DNA from: CAYWNA01 sp964459305
GTDB taxonomy: Bacteria; Planctomycetota; Planctomycetia; Pirellulales; Pirellulaceae
Length of the DNA stretch: 64,000 nt
NCBI GenBank assembly: GCA_964459305.1
Contig: CAYWNA010000001.1
Span: forward strand, 1 to 64,000
Reading direction: 5' to 3'
The translations under genes and the position numbers were made by a program. Of this stretch, positions 13,301 to 19,036 are shown one piece after another. The notes under the pieces were generated by a model. It did no database searches. It was given only the letters and a program-made list of their open reading frames with translations, and had not been told where the DNA came from. Every line of letters begins with the position of its first letter. The stretch's first letter is position 1.

Positions 13301-15751
13301 GGTGTCCCCGTCGGCGACGTCGCTGGTGGTGTCGACGACGACGGTGTGCAGCGTCGTGCTGGCAAACTTCACGACAAAGGCGTCGTCACCGCCGTTGGGT
13401 GTGGTGTCCAAGGCTCCGATCGTTGCGTCGAAGTCGTTGGAATCGGTGTAGCCGGTGATGTACAGATGGTCGTAACCATCGATCGCGACCGCTTCGCCGT
13501 AATCGAGCGCACTGCCGCCAAGATACGTCCCATACAGCAGCGTGGCACCCGATGAATTGACCGTCGCGGCGAACGCGTCGACCAGCCCGCCGAGCGTGGA
13601 GTCATGAGCGTCGGCAGTTGTCGGCAAGTCGTTCGACCTAGCCTGGCCGACGATGGTTGCCCCGCCGCCGGAGTCCACGACAACGCCGTGCCCGCGGTCG
13701 TTGCCGCTGCCGCCCAAAAACGTTGAGAAAACGAGCGACGGAGTTCCCCATCGGCCGGTATCGAGCCGGACGATGAACGCGTCCGTGCCGCCGTTGTGCG
13801 ATCTGTCGTACGCGTCTTTGGTCGTGCTGAAGTCGCCAGAATTGGTGTACCCGGTGATGTATACGTTGTCCGTGCCATCCAAGGCGATGGCCGTGCCCAC
13901 ATCGGCGCTGGCGCCGCCCAGGTAGCTTGAATACAACAGGCCGGTGCCTGACGCGTTCAGCTTCATCAGGAACACGTCGTCGCTGCCGTTCGCCGTGCGA
14001 TCGTACGCTCCGGCCGATGTCGACAAGTCGGATGAGTCCGTGCTGCCGACGACATACGCACGCCCGCCCGAGTCCACCGCGATGTCGCCGGCGGTCTCCG
14101 CGCCGGAACCGCCGAAGTAGGTGCCGTAGATTACGTTCTTGCCTGCCGAGTTCAATTTAACGACGAAAGCGTCCGAGGTTCCGTTGAGCGACGTCTGGAC
14201 CGCCCCGCCCGTGACCGGGAATTGGTTCGCCGAATCGGTCACCCCGGTCACGTACGCATTGCCGGTCCCGTCTACAGCGATCCCGGACACGCTGTCGGTC
14301 CCGTCGCCTCCCAACAGTGTCGAATAGACGAGCGAATTGCCGGCGGCGTTCAACTTCAAGGCGAACGCGTCCTGCGAACCGTCAAGCGAGGTGTCGAAAG
14401 CGCCGATCGTAGTCGGGAAGTCGCCCGACGCCGTGTTACCCGTTAAGTAAACGGCTCCCGTGGAATCCACATGGATATCGTAGGCCTCGTCGTTGCCCGT
14501 GCCGCCAATAAAGGTGGAGAAGACCAGCGAGCTACCATTGGGGCTGAGCTTCGAGATGAAAACGTCATTGCCACCGTTCTGAATTTCATCCAGGGCGCCC
14601 GTGGTTGTCGGGAAATTGGCGGAGCCGGTCAGACCACTCACAAAGACGTTCCCGGCATCGTTAACAGCGATTGCGTGCCCCTGATCGGTACCCGTGCCGC
14701 CCAGGTACGTGCCGTAATCCAGAATTGGGTCGATCACCAGCGTACGGCTCGTGTCGTAGTCGCCCAACTCGAACCCCACGCTACCGTCGTCGTGGATAAC
14801 GTAACGGCTGGCGACGGTATCTCTGCCTGTATCAGTTTCCTGGTAGCTGTACGGCGCAAGAAAACGCACTTGCTGGCCGGCGTCGCCCGAAAGCGTCAGC
14901 ACCAAATCCCCATTGTCGTCGATGCGAAGCGATTCGTGGCCGTCAAACGCCAGACTGATCTGCGACGCATCCGCGCCCGGATCCACAATGAAGTCGTATT
15001 CCAGCTGCCGCCCGTTGCCATAGTAGCGGATGTCGACACCCTCGTAGATGTCGTCGTACCTGACGGCACCGTAGTTTGCCATGTCCGTAAGCCAGTTGTC
15101 CGGATCGCTGCCGATCAGATAGTTGCTGCGTGCTTCCAGTTGCGTTTCACCCGCTGCCGCCGCATCGTCACTGGTGCCCACCAGATCCAGTCGAATCGCG
15201 TGGGCGGTATCACCGTTCTCTAGACGCAATACAGCGTCGCCTTCACTCAAGAAGACGGAGTAGCCGCTGCCCCGCGCCAAAAAGTCCACTCGGTCGTCGG
15301 TCTGTCCTTGGTTCTGCTCGAAAGCCAACGGAACCGTCGCGTAGTCGACCGCAGACTCCGGACCGGCTTCGGTACCGACTGCATCAACGAGACCGGTGTC
15401 CGGCGCCAGATCGAATCCATCGGAAAGCGACTCGGTGTTGAAAGCGTCTTCGGCCGAGGATAGACCCGCATCATGTTCGGGGGCCGGCGCGGCGAACAGG
15501 AAGTCGTCGCCCATGTCGGAAGATGGTTGACCAAAACCCGCATCGTCGCACCCATCAAGGCCGCCTCCGTCCGCTCCGATCAATTGCTCGATGCCGATCG
15601 GCGAAGCGCTCAACAGCACGCGATCTTCGAGTTCACACAAGTCCAACGATCGAGCAGCGGGCGGGGCCGACCCATCTTGCGTCGCCCGGCCAAGGAGCCG
15701 ATTGAGGACATTCGACCAAGCCTTCTTACCAGCCAGCATCTGAAGAACCAT
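1382..15751 (-). CDS. Giant LEPR-XLL-type surface protein with SBBP, beta-helix, CBM9-like and cadherin repeats
   Basis: A single uninterrupted frame encodes about 4,790 residues. Domains run as follows. A LEPR-XLL-like motif (LEDRVLLS) sits about 45 residues from the start. A conserved block typical of SBBP proteins (begins FEQNQGQTDDRV) follows at about 140-340, then seven SBBP beta-propeller repeats (about 345-800). A CSLREA-like segment (ISLREAIVAANN) is followed by a parallel beta-helix (about 870-1330). Next come a CBM9-like domain (about 1465-1660), cadherin-like domains, and VVWSS/VYGQRYD-type repeats (about 2300-2690). Thirteen cadherin-type repeats fill about 3250-4550. After an acidic Pro/Glu-rich linker, a hydrophobic C-terminal segment (about 4700-4750, ALFATTGLSVSYALWLL) precedes a short charged tail. 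The architecture indicates a surface adhesin or stalk held by its C-terminus. I chose the ATG at 15751, next to GGAGG; an in-frame TTG lies 12 nt upstream. The neighbouring divergent HlyD/M50 operon may export it (inference). Confidence 0.9.
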   Translation of the reverse strand: MVLQMLAGKKAWSNVLNRLLGRATQDGSAPPAARSLDLCELEDRVLLSASPIGIEQLIGADGGGLDGCDDAGFGQPSSDMGDDFLFAAPAPEHDAGLSSAEDAFNTESLSDGFDLAPDTGLVDAVGTEAGPESAVDYATVPLAFEQNQGQTDDRVDFLARGSGYSVFLSEGDAVLRLENGDTAHAIRLDLVGTSDDAAAAGETQLEARSNYLIGSDPDNWLTDMANYGAVRYDDIYEGVDIRYYGNGRQLEYDFIVDPGADASQISLAFDGHESLRIDDNGDLVLTLSGDAGQQVRFLAPYSYQETDTGRDTVASRYVIHDDGSVGFELGDYDTSRTLVIDPILDYGTYLGGTGTDQGHAIAVNDAGNVFVSGLTGSANFPTTTGALDEIQNGGNDVFISKLSPNGSSLVFSTFIGGTGNDEAYDIHVDSTGAVYLTGNTASGDFPTTIGAFDTSLDGSQDAFALKLNAAGNSLVYSTLLGGDGTDSVSGIAVDGTGNAYVTGVTDSANQFPVTGGAVQTSLNGTSDAFVVKLNSAGKNVIYGTYFGGSGAETAGDIAVDSGGRAYVVGSTDSSDLSTSAGAYDRTANGSDDVFLMKLNASGTGLLYSSYLGGASADVGTAIALDGTDNVYITGYTNSGDFSTTKDAYDRSHNGGTDAFIVRLDTGRWGTPSLVFSTFLGGSGNDRGHGVVVDSGGGATIVGQARSNDLPTTADAHDSTLGGLVDAFAATVNSSGATLLYGTYLGGSALDYGEAVAIDGYDHLYITGYTDSNDFDATIGALDTTPNGGDDAFVVKFASTTLHTVVVDTTSDVADGDTSSIAALVAYSGTDGVISLREAIVAANNTLGLDQIHFDIGGGGVQTIQPLASLPTIIGAVVIDGTTQSGYATSPLIELDGSQAGAADGLTISGGGSTVRGLAVNRFNGNGLVLSTAGGNVIEGNHIGTGTGGAELYGNGGVGIVVNNSANNRIGGDTETARNVISDNTGGGIEITGSGATVNLIQGNYIGADSTGTLDRGNHGDGVRIHQGASDNTVGGTILGTRNVISGNDDDGVQIAGSTSTGNSVIGNYIGVNAAGDASLGNTGDGVVIQDAPYNTIGGAANDERNIISGNAGGGVLIFGSNATGNVIAGNYIGLDAAGSVDLGNSGNGITITDQGDGSGPIGGALVNTIGGSEFGAGNVISGNELNGVLLATGANSNVVQGNYVGTNPAATSTLGNTLDGLRIESSSNTIGGLTAQAGNVIGGNLDNGISIRAGSTGNAVRGNYVGTDASGSLNLGNADAGILLTDGSNNAIGGTESGAGNTVAFNQGIGISVELGAQNAIRRNVVYSNTGMGIDLGGDGVTTNDPTDADSGQNRLQNYPEISSATVTASEITINGMLRSAANTPFEIDFFSNSVDDGTGHGEGEVYLGSTSVVTNDSGNASFSASLAGVTVAEGDYVSAIATDPYGNTSEFSLSVGATLADPIIAETGTVPVVDGVVDTLWADIVERDVRNVVAGEITDSDDLAATWTSVWDTDNLYLLVDVTDDVLINDSGPGDPWSDDIVEIFIDADYSGEGTYDGVNDFHFGFRWNDATVYTGPNSVPDTTGITFAIVATAEGYRMEATIPWATLGAAPQSDDFVGMDVQIGDDDDGGARDGKLAWYATSDVSYHDPSAFTAALLGKSDIGTFWLSTASDVASPSGVPGLDSWTNGTVVRFGEPNRHFEPGATNGTFSSALNLDDFADDGDADIDALHYVTREITIGGANGMALFEGDLLISTVDDENLTADDSLSVADEDLFLFRPYALGDYSTGTLTMVLHDLGTLLGIDDLTGISLVQQDTTIGDTDVYTGDFLFSQTGVTAGNDIYVFNTVEVGDGITDGTADLLIEGDDIGINVGIGGLELIEQPVVLGETIFTTQQILVTLTGDDGDVGDTPISVNRRDMFALDVAKTTFVAGIAEAEATLFFEGLDVGLDTDEEGLDALTLITKANKPPDITSSATPSIVENTTDVITIIADDPDDDPVTFTITGGVDAAHFSLGSGTGDLTFDVAPDFQNPTDDDGNNVYEVQVTADDGISGTDVQLILVTVLDGNDPPVITSSGTANVAENTTAVLTVTATDDDIPPQPITFSISGGADRAWFSIDSETGELTFGAAPDFETPADANTDNVYEVQVTADDGDGETDSETIAVTVTGVNETPVNAAPGKQFTSLASPLVFSSANGNPITIGDVDAGSNPMEVTLTATNGTITLAGIGGLSFTTGDGTADATMTFTGAIADVNAALEGMSFELSTGGLATLQIATNDQGNTGSGDPLSDLDTVEITVFGEIANASERLVNTETGDVQETSAQDRGSHAAVALAPDGDSVVVWSSFDQDGDGWGVYGQRYDADGAPLGGEFQVNQQTASDQQWTSVATGLDGGFVAVWTSDAQDGAGDGVYARRYDSGGTPIAGEFLVNTTTALSQSNPSVAMDADGDFVVVWQGNGAGDDEGVYGQRFDSTGTVVGGEFRVNATTAAFQANPCVGMAHDGSFVVVWNDVNEVVGRRYDSSGVPQGGEFTVGNGTTTGDHAVAMDASGNFVVVWKESVIEDAIYARRYDVSGSPLGDSFTVNTTTFGDQGSPSVAMDAAGNFIIAWEGSGPGDGSGIFAQKYDSAGNSIGSEFRVNQTTGGSQHMASLAMLDANNFVSVWSGNGQGDDEGVFVRQFGTAAGPNNAPFNGVPGSQVTNEDTPLVFSLSGDNPLSISDADAADNSVRVTLTATEGAVTLSGDAGLSFSTGDGTYDTTMTFTGTIDDINAALEGMAFEPTSDFSGAASLQIATDDLGNSGSGGPQADTDVVSITVNGVNDDPVIGLPGGPVTYAEHTPPIVIDTSATAVDPDLLDFDTGTLTVDFTAGGTASDRLAIQNQGTGVGQIGISGSDVTYSGVTIGTFAGGTDGSTPLVVTLNANADVVAAEALMRNITYENVSGSPSGHSRVVRYVLSDGDGGTSNSPTTTVNLSTTNDPPQLDLDTNDSSGRSGSDYATTFSEGSGPTAIADTDAVLGDVDSLFLNSMSVTITNVQDGADEVLGADTSGTSIIASYDSGTGQLGLTGVDSLANYDQVLQTITYDNTSQNPDTTGRLISFVANDGIDDSNMATATVSIIAVNDAPSVSVPGAQSTDEDISLVFSSAGGNPVSIGDVDSDPNPVQVTLAATSGTATLSGTSGLSFTSGDGTADATMIFTGQIADINAALDGLAFDSPADYHGPGALQVSVSDLGNTGMGGTLFAFDSVNITVNPVNDAPTATDQSFTVSENSTNGNSVGTVPASDPDVGDTLTYSITGGNTGGAFAIDTGTGEITVANGGALDFETTPTFNLTVQVTDSGSLSDTADVTIDLTDLNDSPTANDASLNLDENSANGTSVGTVIATDPDAGDVLDYSIVGSNTGGAFALNSSTGEITVADSGVLDFEVITSFNLTIVVTDTGSLSDTASVTIDLNDVNESPTVDDASFNIDENSVNGTTVGTVVGSDPDAGDTQTYAISGGNTGGAFAIDNSTGEITVADSGMLDFEVIPTFNLTIELSDSGSLTDTANVTIGVKDVNESPTASDASFGLPENSPNGTSLGTVVATDPDTGDVLTCSITGGNTGGAFAIDSGTGEITVANSGVLDFEVIPTFNLTIQVQDIGGLTDTAAVTVGLTDADEPPDASDMSLNLPENSANGTSVGTVSASDPDLGDALTYSITAGNTSGAFAIDSGTGGITVADSGVLDFEVIQTFGLTIQVEDSTALTDTASVTIDLTELNEEPTANDATFGGVPENSPNGTSIGTVVASDPDTGDTLTYSITGGNTGGAFAIGAGTGEITVAESTAVDFETTPTFNLTVQVQDVGGLTDTAAITINLLDGNDPPVLGDASFVLAENTPNGTAVGTVVGSDPDSGNPVTYSIISGNTGGAFAVDSNTGEISVANSAAVDFETMPTFNLVVQVEDSGGMTGTGNVTIDLIDVNDSPTAGDTTFAIDENSLNGTGVGTVPATDPDAGDMLTYSITGGNTGGAFAIDTGTGEITVANGAVLDFETTPSFALTVEVTDSGGLTDTASVTINVNDVNEGPTAGNASFSLPENSPIGTSVGTVLATDPDAADTLTYSITGGNTGGAFAIDTGTGEITVANGAALDFETTPTFNLTIQVSDSGGLIDTAGVTVNLSDENESPNANDASLSLAENSPNGTAVGTVSASDPDVGDTLTYSITGGNIGGAFAIDTGTGDITVANSAALDFETAPTFNLTIQVEDATSLTDTANVTINLTGVNENPTASDASFGILEHSPNGTSVGTVPATDPDAGDTLTYSIIGGNSAGVFAIDSATGEISVADNTALDFETTPTFNLTVWVQDSAGLTDTADMTINLIDGNDPPTANDSSFVLAENSPNGTPVGTVPASDVNPGDTLTYTIAAGNTDGAFTIDGATGEISVADSTALDFETNPTFNLTIQVQDSGGLTDTSDVTIALTDQNEAPTANDATFSVSEDSENATIVGQADASDTDVGDTLTYSIAGGNTGGAFAVDTGTGEITVANDAALDFDTTPTVTLTIQVADAGGLTDTASVIIDVTDATDELLGPPPTTEPQPEHEPPVEEVLPEEEPPPESPADVEEQGSAQTEAALPTGNANRGDPSDVARDPVSHEETAEHSQIRSVTVWGHESRNSSVLAETGMIGTGTRLTTEPRPGTPTGTHGTTVSHAMVDASQYVSAKMMEDFDKVRDSASYTFAMPGWMAGTALFATTGLSVSYALWLLRGGYILATALTTMPAWAAVDPLPVLQYLSDADASKIRGRNEMEGDLESLESIIRQGRQQA
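2110..6000 (-). repeat. 13 tandem ~300-bp cadherin-type repeats
   Basis: Thirteen direct repeats of about 300 bp encode units of about 100 residues. Each starts near PTANDASF-x-ENSxNGTxVGTV, contains GNTGGAFAIDTGTGEITVA, and ends with TASVTIDLTDxNE. The units are in the reading frame of the giant protein, so gain or loss of whole units would keep the frame. In cadherin-like folds the D-x-D, DxNE and LDFE-type motifs bind calcium between domains, so calcium-stiffened rod formation is expected (family knowledge). The number 13 was counted from the translated N-terminal motif of each unit. Confidence 0.93.
13365..14725 (-). repeat. Seven SBBP beta-propeller repeats within the giant gene
   Basis: Seven repeats of about 65 residues begin with YGTYLGG, FSTFIGG, YSTLLGG or close variants. 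Each continues with an AIAVDxxGNxYVTGxT-type strand and ends with DAFVVKL. This is the SBBP pattern common in planctomycete and myxobacterial surface proteins, and it probably folds as a beta-propeller. It lies N-terminal to the beta-helix. Confidence 0.85.
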
Positions 15752-15794
15752 GCTTCCTCCCAAAACGGCCCTCGGCCGCCGCCAATTTTGGAGT

Positions 15795-15812
15795 GCGGCG
15801 ATTCATCGCCGC
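15795..15812. repeat. REP-like palindrome in the 5' leader of the giant gene
   Basis: GCGGCGATTCATCGCCGC is a perfect 8-bp inverted repeat around a TC dinucleotide. It lies about 45 nt upstream of the ATG at 15751 and about 35 nt from its ribosome-binding site. In the mRNA it could form a hairpin in the leader. My recollection is that similar short GC palindromes occur many times in planctomycete genomes; copy number here cannot be checked from one window. Confidence 0.6.
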
Positions 15813-16100
15813 TTCTTGTATCGCTAGGTTTTGATTTAGAATCTTGCCCAGGCCGCACGCCCCTGCAAAAAGGTGACGATTGGTCCGTCGCATCCGTAAG
15901 AAACATCCACCGTGCGACTGCGACCCTCACGGTCTATTCGCGCGCAGAAGTATCCATCCAAAACATAGTCTTTTCTTCGCCCCCACCGCCGGCCCATCGC
16001 GGCACGGATGGAACAACCGGCAATACCCGCTTAACCGAAAGCTGGCACGGTGTGTGCATCCTACGCCTGCCCCTAGCCGCCCCATCCGAGCCGTGATCGT

Positions 16101-16129
16101 TTGACAAAACCTACACGTAACCTACGTTT
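16101..16129 (+). promoter_or_regulatory. Candidate promoter for the HlyD-GAF-M50 operon
   Basis: A perfect TTGACA (-35) lies at 16101-16106. The best -10 about 16-17 nt downstream is poor (TACGTT/ACGTTT), so this is only a candidate. It lies about 107 nt before the first start codon of the operon. Confidence 0.3.
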
Positions 16130-16235
16130 CTTCGCGCAGTGATCTTCCATTGCAGACACGGATCGTGCGCCGACGCCAAGTCCGGCACAAACCGATCCTT
16201 CCACACAACAATCCACTTCGATAGCGAGGCCCGCC

Positions 16236-17189
16236 ATGGCAAACGCAATCGGTCACAGAACATTCGACTCATACGATGCTCAGCGACATTCCTTCGTCCG
16301 TCGAATCGTCATCGCGATAGCCGTTTGCGCGGCCCTACTGTTGTTCGCCGCCAGCGCGTCCGGCCTTGATGTCGACGGCTTCACCGAGCCGTATCGATCG
16401 GTGAACGTCGCTGCGGCGGAAATAGGCATCATTGCCGAAATGAAGGTGCGCGAAGGTGACGTCGTAAGCAAGGGACAGGTCCTGGCCACGCTCGACAACG
16501 AACTGCAAAAGGCATTGCTCGCTATCGCACAGAAGAACGTTGATGCTCGTGGACGACTGGAATCCACCCGTGTCGAACTCGCCTTGCGGGCACACCGCCT
16601 GGAGAAACTCGAAGCTCTATTGCAGAAAGGTCACGCTCGCCACGACGAAGTGGAACGTGCCCGAGCGGATGCGGCCATCGCGCAAGCGAATGTACTCTCG
16701 GCGGAAGAGGATCATACGATTCGCGAGCTGGAACAACAAAAAATCGCAGTACAACTACAGCGCCGCAATGTCCTCGCGCCGATCGACGGCGTGGTCACGG
16801 ACGTTCACAAAGACGAAGGCGAGTATGTCGCTCCCACGGATCCGTACGTTTTGCACATGGTCCAGTTGGAGCGGCTGTGGGCGACGTTCTCCATACCCGG
16901 TTCACACGCCACCGCCCTGAACGTTGGCGACCGCGTTCCGGTCCGCGTTGCGGCCGGCACTGCGGCTGTCGAGGGCGTGCTGGAGTACGTGGCCCCAGTC
17001 ACCGATGCGGAGAGCGGTACGGTGCGGTTGAAGGTCCGGTTGGACAATCCCGACGGAGCGTACCGCAGCGGACAACGCTGCTCGCTGCAGCTTCCTGACA
17101 CCGTTCCGGGACGGACTGCCGGCGTATCAAAAACCCCGCTTCGTGGAAAAACCAGTGCGAAAACCGCTGGCAGCATGCCATGGAAGTAA
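16236..17189 (+). CDS. HlyD/RND-type periplasmic adaptor protein
   Basis: This is a 317-residue membrane-fusion protein. Residues about 22-42 form an N-terminal membrane anchor. They are followed by the first half of a biotinyl-lipoyl-like hairpin domain (VREGDVVSKGQVLATLD, about 70-86), a long alpha-helical coiled-coil hairpin (about 90-175), the second lipoyl half (LAPIDGVVTDVHKDEGEYV, about 183-201) and a beta-barrel region. Such proteins bridge an inner-membrane transporter to an outer-membrane channel. The start has GAGG 6 nt upstream. Its last 10 bases overlap the next gene, so the two are translationally coupled. No ABC, RND or MFS pump and no TolC-like gene is encoded in the operon, which is unusual for a classical adaptor. 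Confidence 0.88.
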   Translation: MANAIGHRTFDSYDAQRHSFVRRIVIAIAVCAALLLFAASASGLDVDGFTEPYRSVNVAAAEIGIIAEMKVREGDVVSKGQVLATLDNELQKALLAIAQKNVDARGRLESTRVELALRAHRLEKLEALLQKGHARHDEVERARADAAIAQANVLSAEEDHTIRELEQQKIAVQLQRRNVLAPIDGVVTDVHKDEGEYVAPTDPYVLHMVQLERLWATFSIPGSHATALNVGDRVPVRVAAGTAAVEGVLEYVAPVTDAESGTVRLKVRLDNPDGAYRSGQRCSLQLPDTVPGRTAGVSKTPLRGKTSAKTAGSMPWK

Positions 17190-19036
17190 GCACCGCAACG
17201 GAAACACCAGACACCGTCGCGGCGGAAACGCCAGCGTCCGACCGTCTTCAACGCGATCTTCTGGAGGCGGTCTCGGCATGCCGCGAGTTGTCTCCGGCTT
17301 TCACCGAGGTAGCGCGCCTTGTCGTCCAAGCTATTGACGCCACCGGTGTGCTCTTGTTTCGTCGTGATAACGTTGGGCAGCTCGCCCTGGCCGAGCGGTT
17401 CGTCCCGAACGAGACGATCGACATTCTCGACGGCGATGTGAAAGACACGCTGATCGCCACCGCAAACGCTGCCTGCAAAGACGGGCGCATTCAACAGGGG
17501 CGGTTCGTCACGACCGACGAGCAGACTCTGCTGTCAACACCCGTCTTCACTCGCGGTTCCCAGCCGCACGCACTAGCGGTCGTTGTTCCGACCTCGCACG
17601 CCACAACGCCCAAGACGGTCGTTCAATTGGCAGCGACCCACCTGACCATGTGGCACGTCTTTGCCGAAGCATCCAATCAAGACACGCAACGGAAATCTCA
17701 GGCCGCCCTACTGGAACTGCTGGCGAGGCTGCAGCAATCGGGCAGTACCGAGGACACCGCCCTGACACTGGTTGGCGAGCTGCGGGCCTATCTCAACTGC
17801 GAAACCGTGGCGTTGGGCCTTTGTCGCCCTCGAGGGCGAAGCTGTTTTCTGCAAGCCGTTAGCGGTATGGCGCAGTTCGACAAGCGGTCCGAGTTGGCCC
17901 GCACGATCGAGGCCGTGTTCGACGAGACAATCCTGCGGGACACGTTGACCGTTTGGCCGGCCACGAACGACTCCGACCGTCACGCCACACGGGCTCACCA
18001 GGACCTGGCCGCCGCGACCCACTCGACACGGGTGATCAGCTCGCCGCTGAAGACTCCACAAGGCGATCTCACGGGAGCCTGGGTTTTCCTGGAAAACGAA
18101 TCGACAGAGGAAGGGCCGGACATTCCGTCCTTCGTTGGCATCTGCGAGGGGCAAGTCGCTGCGCATCTGCAACTAGTAAGGCAGTGTGAAGGAGGCCGAA
18201 TCACGCGGGGCCTGCGAGCGATGGGGCGGGTTCTCTTCGGCTGGAAAGCGGCATTGGTCGTGTTACTCGGAGCGATGGTGTGCGGGATGCTTGCCGTGCC
18301 TATGCCGTACCGAATTGGCTGCGACGCGCAGATTCAGCCCGTAACGCGGCGTTTCGTCGCTGCACCATTCGACGCGACGCTGGAGAAGTCCTTGGTGTGC
18401 CCCGGCGACGTGGTATCGGCCGGTGACGTGCTGGCCCGGATCGACGGCCGCGAAATACGGTGGGAATTGGACGGACTCGTTGCCGAATACAACCGCATCG
18501 CCAAGAAACGTGACTCGGCCCTGGTCGGACATCAAGTGGCCGAGGCCCAATTGGCGAAATTGGAGATGGAGAGAATCGAATTAAGGGCCCAATTGCTGGA
18601 ACATCGGATCGGCAACTTGGATATCAAGAGCCCGATCGAAGGTATCGTCGTTAGCGGCGACTTGGAGAAAGCAGAGGGAGTGCCGCTCGACAAGGGCCAA
18701 ACACTGTTCGAAATCGCTCCGTTGGCCGAGATGTTCGTCGAGGTCGCCGTGCCGGAGGAAGACATCCCCTACGTTGCCGCCGAGCAGGAGGCAACCCTGC
18801 GATTAGACGCGTACCCGGGCGAGCAGTGGAACGCGAACATCGCCAAAATCCATCCGCGGGCCGAGATTCGTGACGATCGCAACGTCTTCGTTGCCGAATT
18901 CAGTCTCGAAAACCAAAGTGGCGTGCTGCGGCCTGGGATGAAAGGACGAGCGAAGATCACAGGACCGCGCCGAGTGCTGGCGTGGAACTTGTTCCATCGA
19001 CCGTACGAAAAGCTGCTGCAGGCATTGGGCCGGTAA
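17180..19036 (+). CDS. GAF-like plus HlyD-type membrane protein
   Basis: The first ~330 residues look like one or two cytoplasmic GAF-type sensory domains; the segment from about 170 contains alternating helices and strands ending in FLENESTEEG. A single membrane helix follows (about 355-375, ALVVLLGAMVCGMLAVP). The C-terminal part is a membrane-fusion protein: a first lipoyl half (about 390-425), a coiled-coil hairpin (435-475), a second half with the typical SPIEGIVVSGDLEKAEGV, and a beta-barrel. It therefore spans the membrane, with a sensory half inside and an adaptor half outside. The ATG overlaps the preceding gene by 10 nt, and the next gene starts immediately after its TAA. The HlyD part is confident; the GAF assignment is by fold pattern and gene context. 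Confidence 0.78.
   Translation: MEVSTATETPDTVAAETPASDRLQRDLLEAVSACRELSPAFTEVARLVVQAIDATGVLLFRRDNVGQLALAERFVPNETIDILDGDVKDTLIATANAACKDGRIQQGRFVTTDEQTLLSTPVFTRGSQPHALAVVVPTSHATTPKTVVQLAATHLTMWHVFAEASNQDTQRKSQAALLELLARLQQSGSTEDTALTLVGELRAYLNCETVALGLCRPRGRSCFLQAVSGMAQFDKRSELARTIEAVFDETILRDTLTVWPATNDSDRHATRAHQDLAAATHSTRVISSPLKTPQGDLTGAWVFLENESTEEGPDIPSFVGICEGQVAAHLQLVRQCEGGRITRGLRAMGRVLFGWKAALVVLLGAMVCGMLAVPMPYRIGCDAQIQPVTRRFVAAPFDATLEKSLVCPGDVVSAGDVLARIDGREIRWELDGLVAEYNRIAKKRDSALVGHQVAEAQLAKLEMERIELRAQLLEHRIGNLDIKSPIEGIVVSGDLEKAEGVPLDKGQTLFEIAPLAEMFVEVAVPEEDIPYVAAEQEATLRLDAYPGEQWNANIAKIHPRAEIRDDRNVFVAEFSLENQSGVLRPGMKGRAKITGPRRVLAWNLFHRPYEKLLQALGR

Larger units (their letters stand above)
15752..16235. 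promoter_or_regulatory. Divergent intergenic region between giant gene and HlyD operon
   Basis: This 484-bp stretch separates two divergent transcription units and should hold both promoters. It contains a palindromic REP-like element close to the giant gene, and a perfect -35 hexamer (TTGACA, 16101-16106) facing the HlyD operon. Open frames here have no recognisable product and were not called. Confidence 0.6.
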
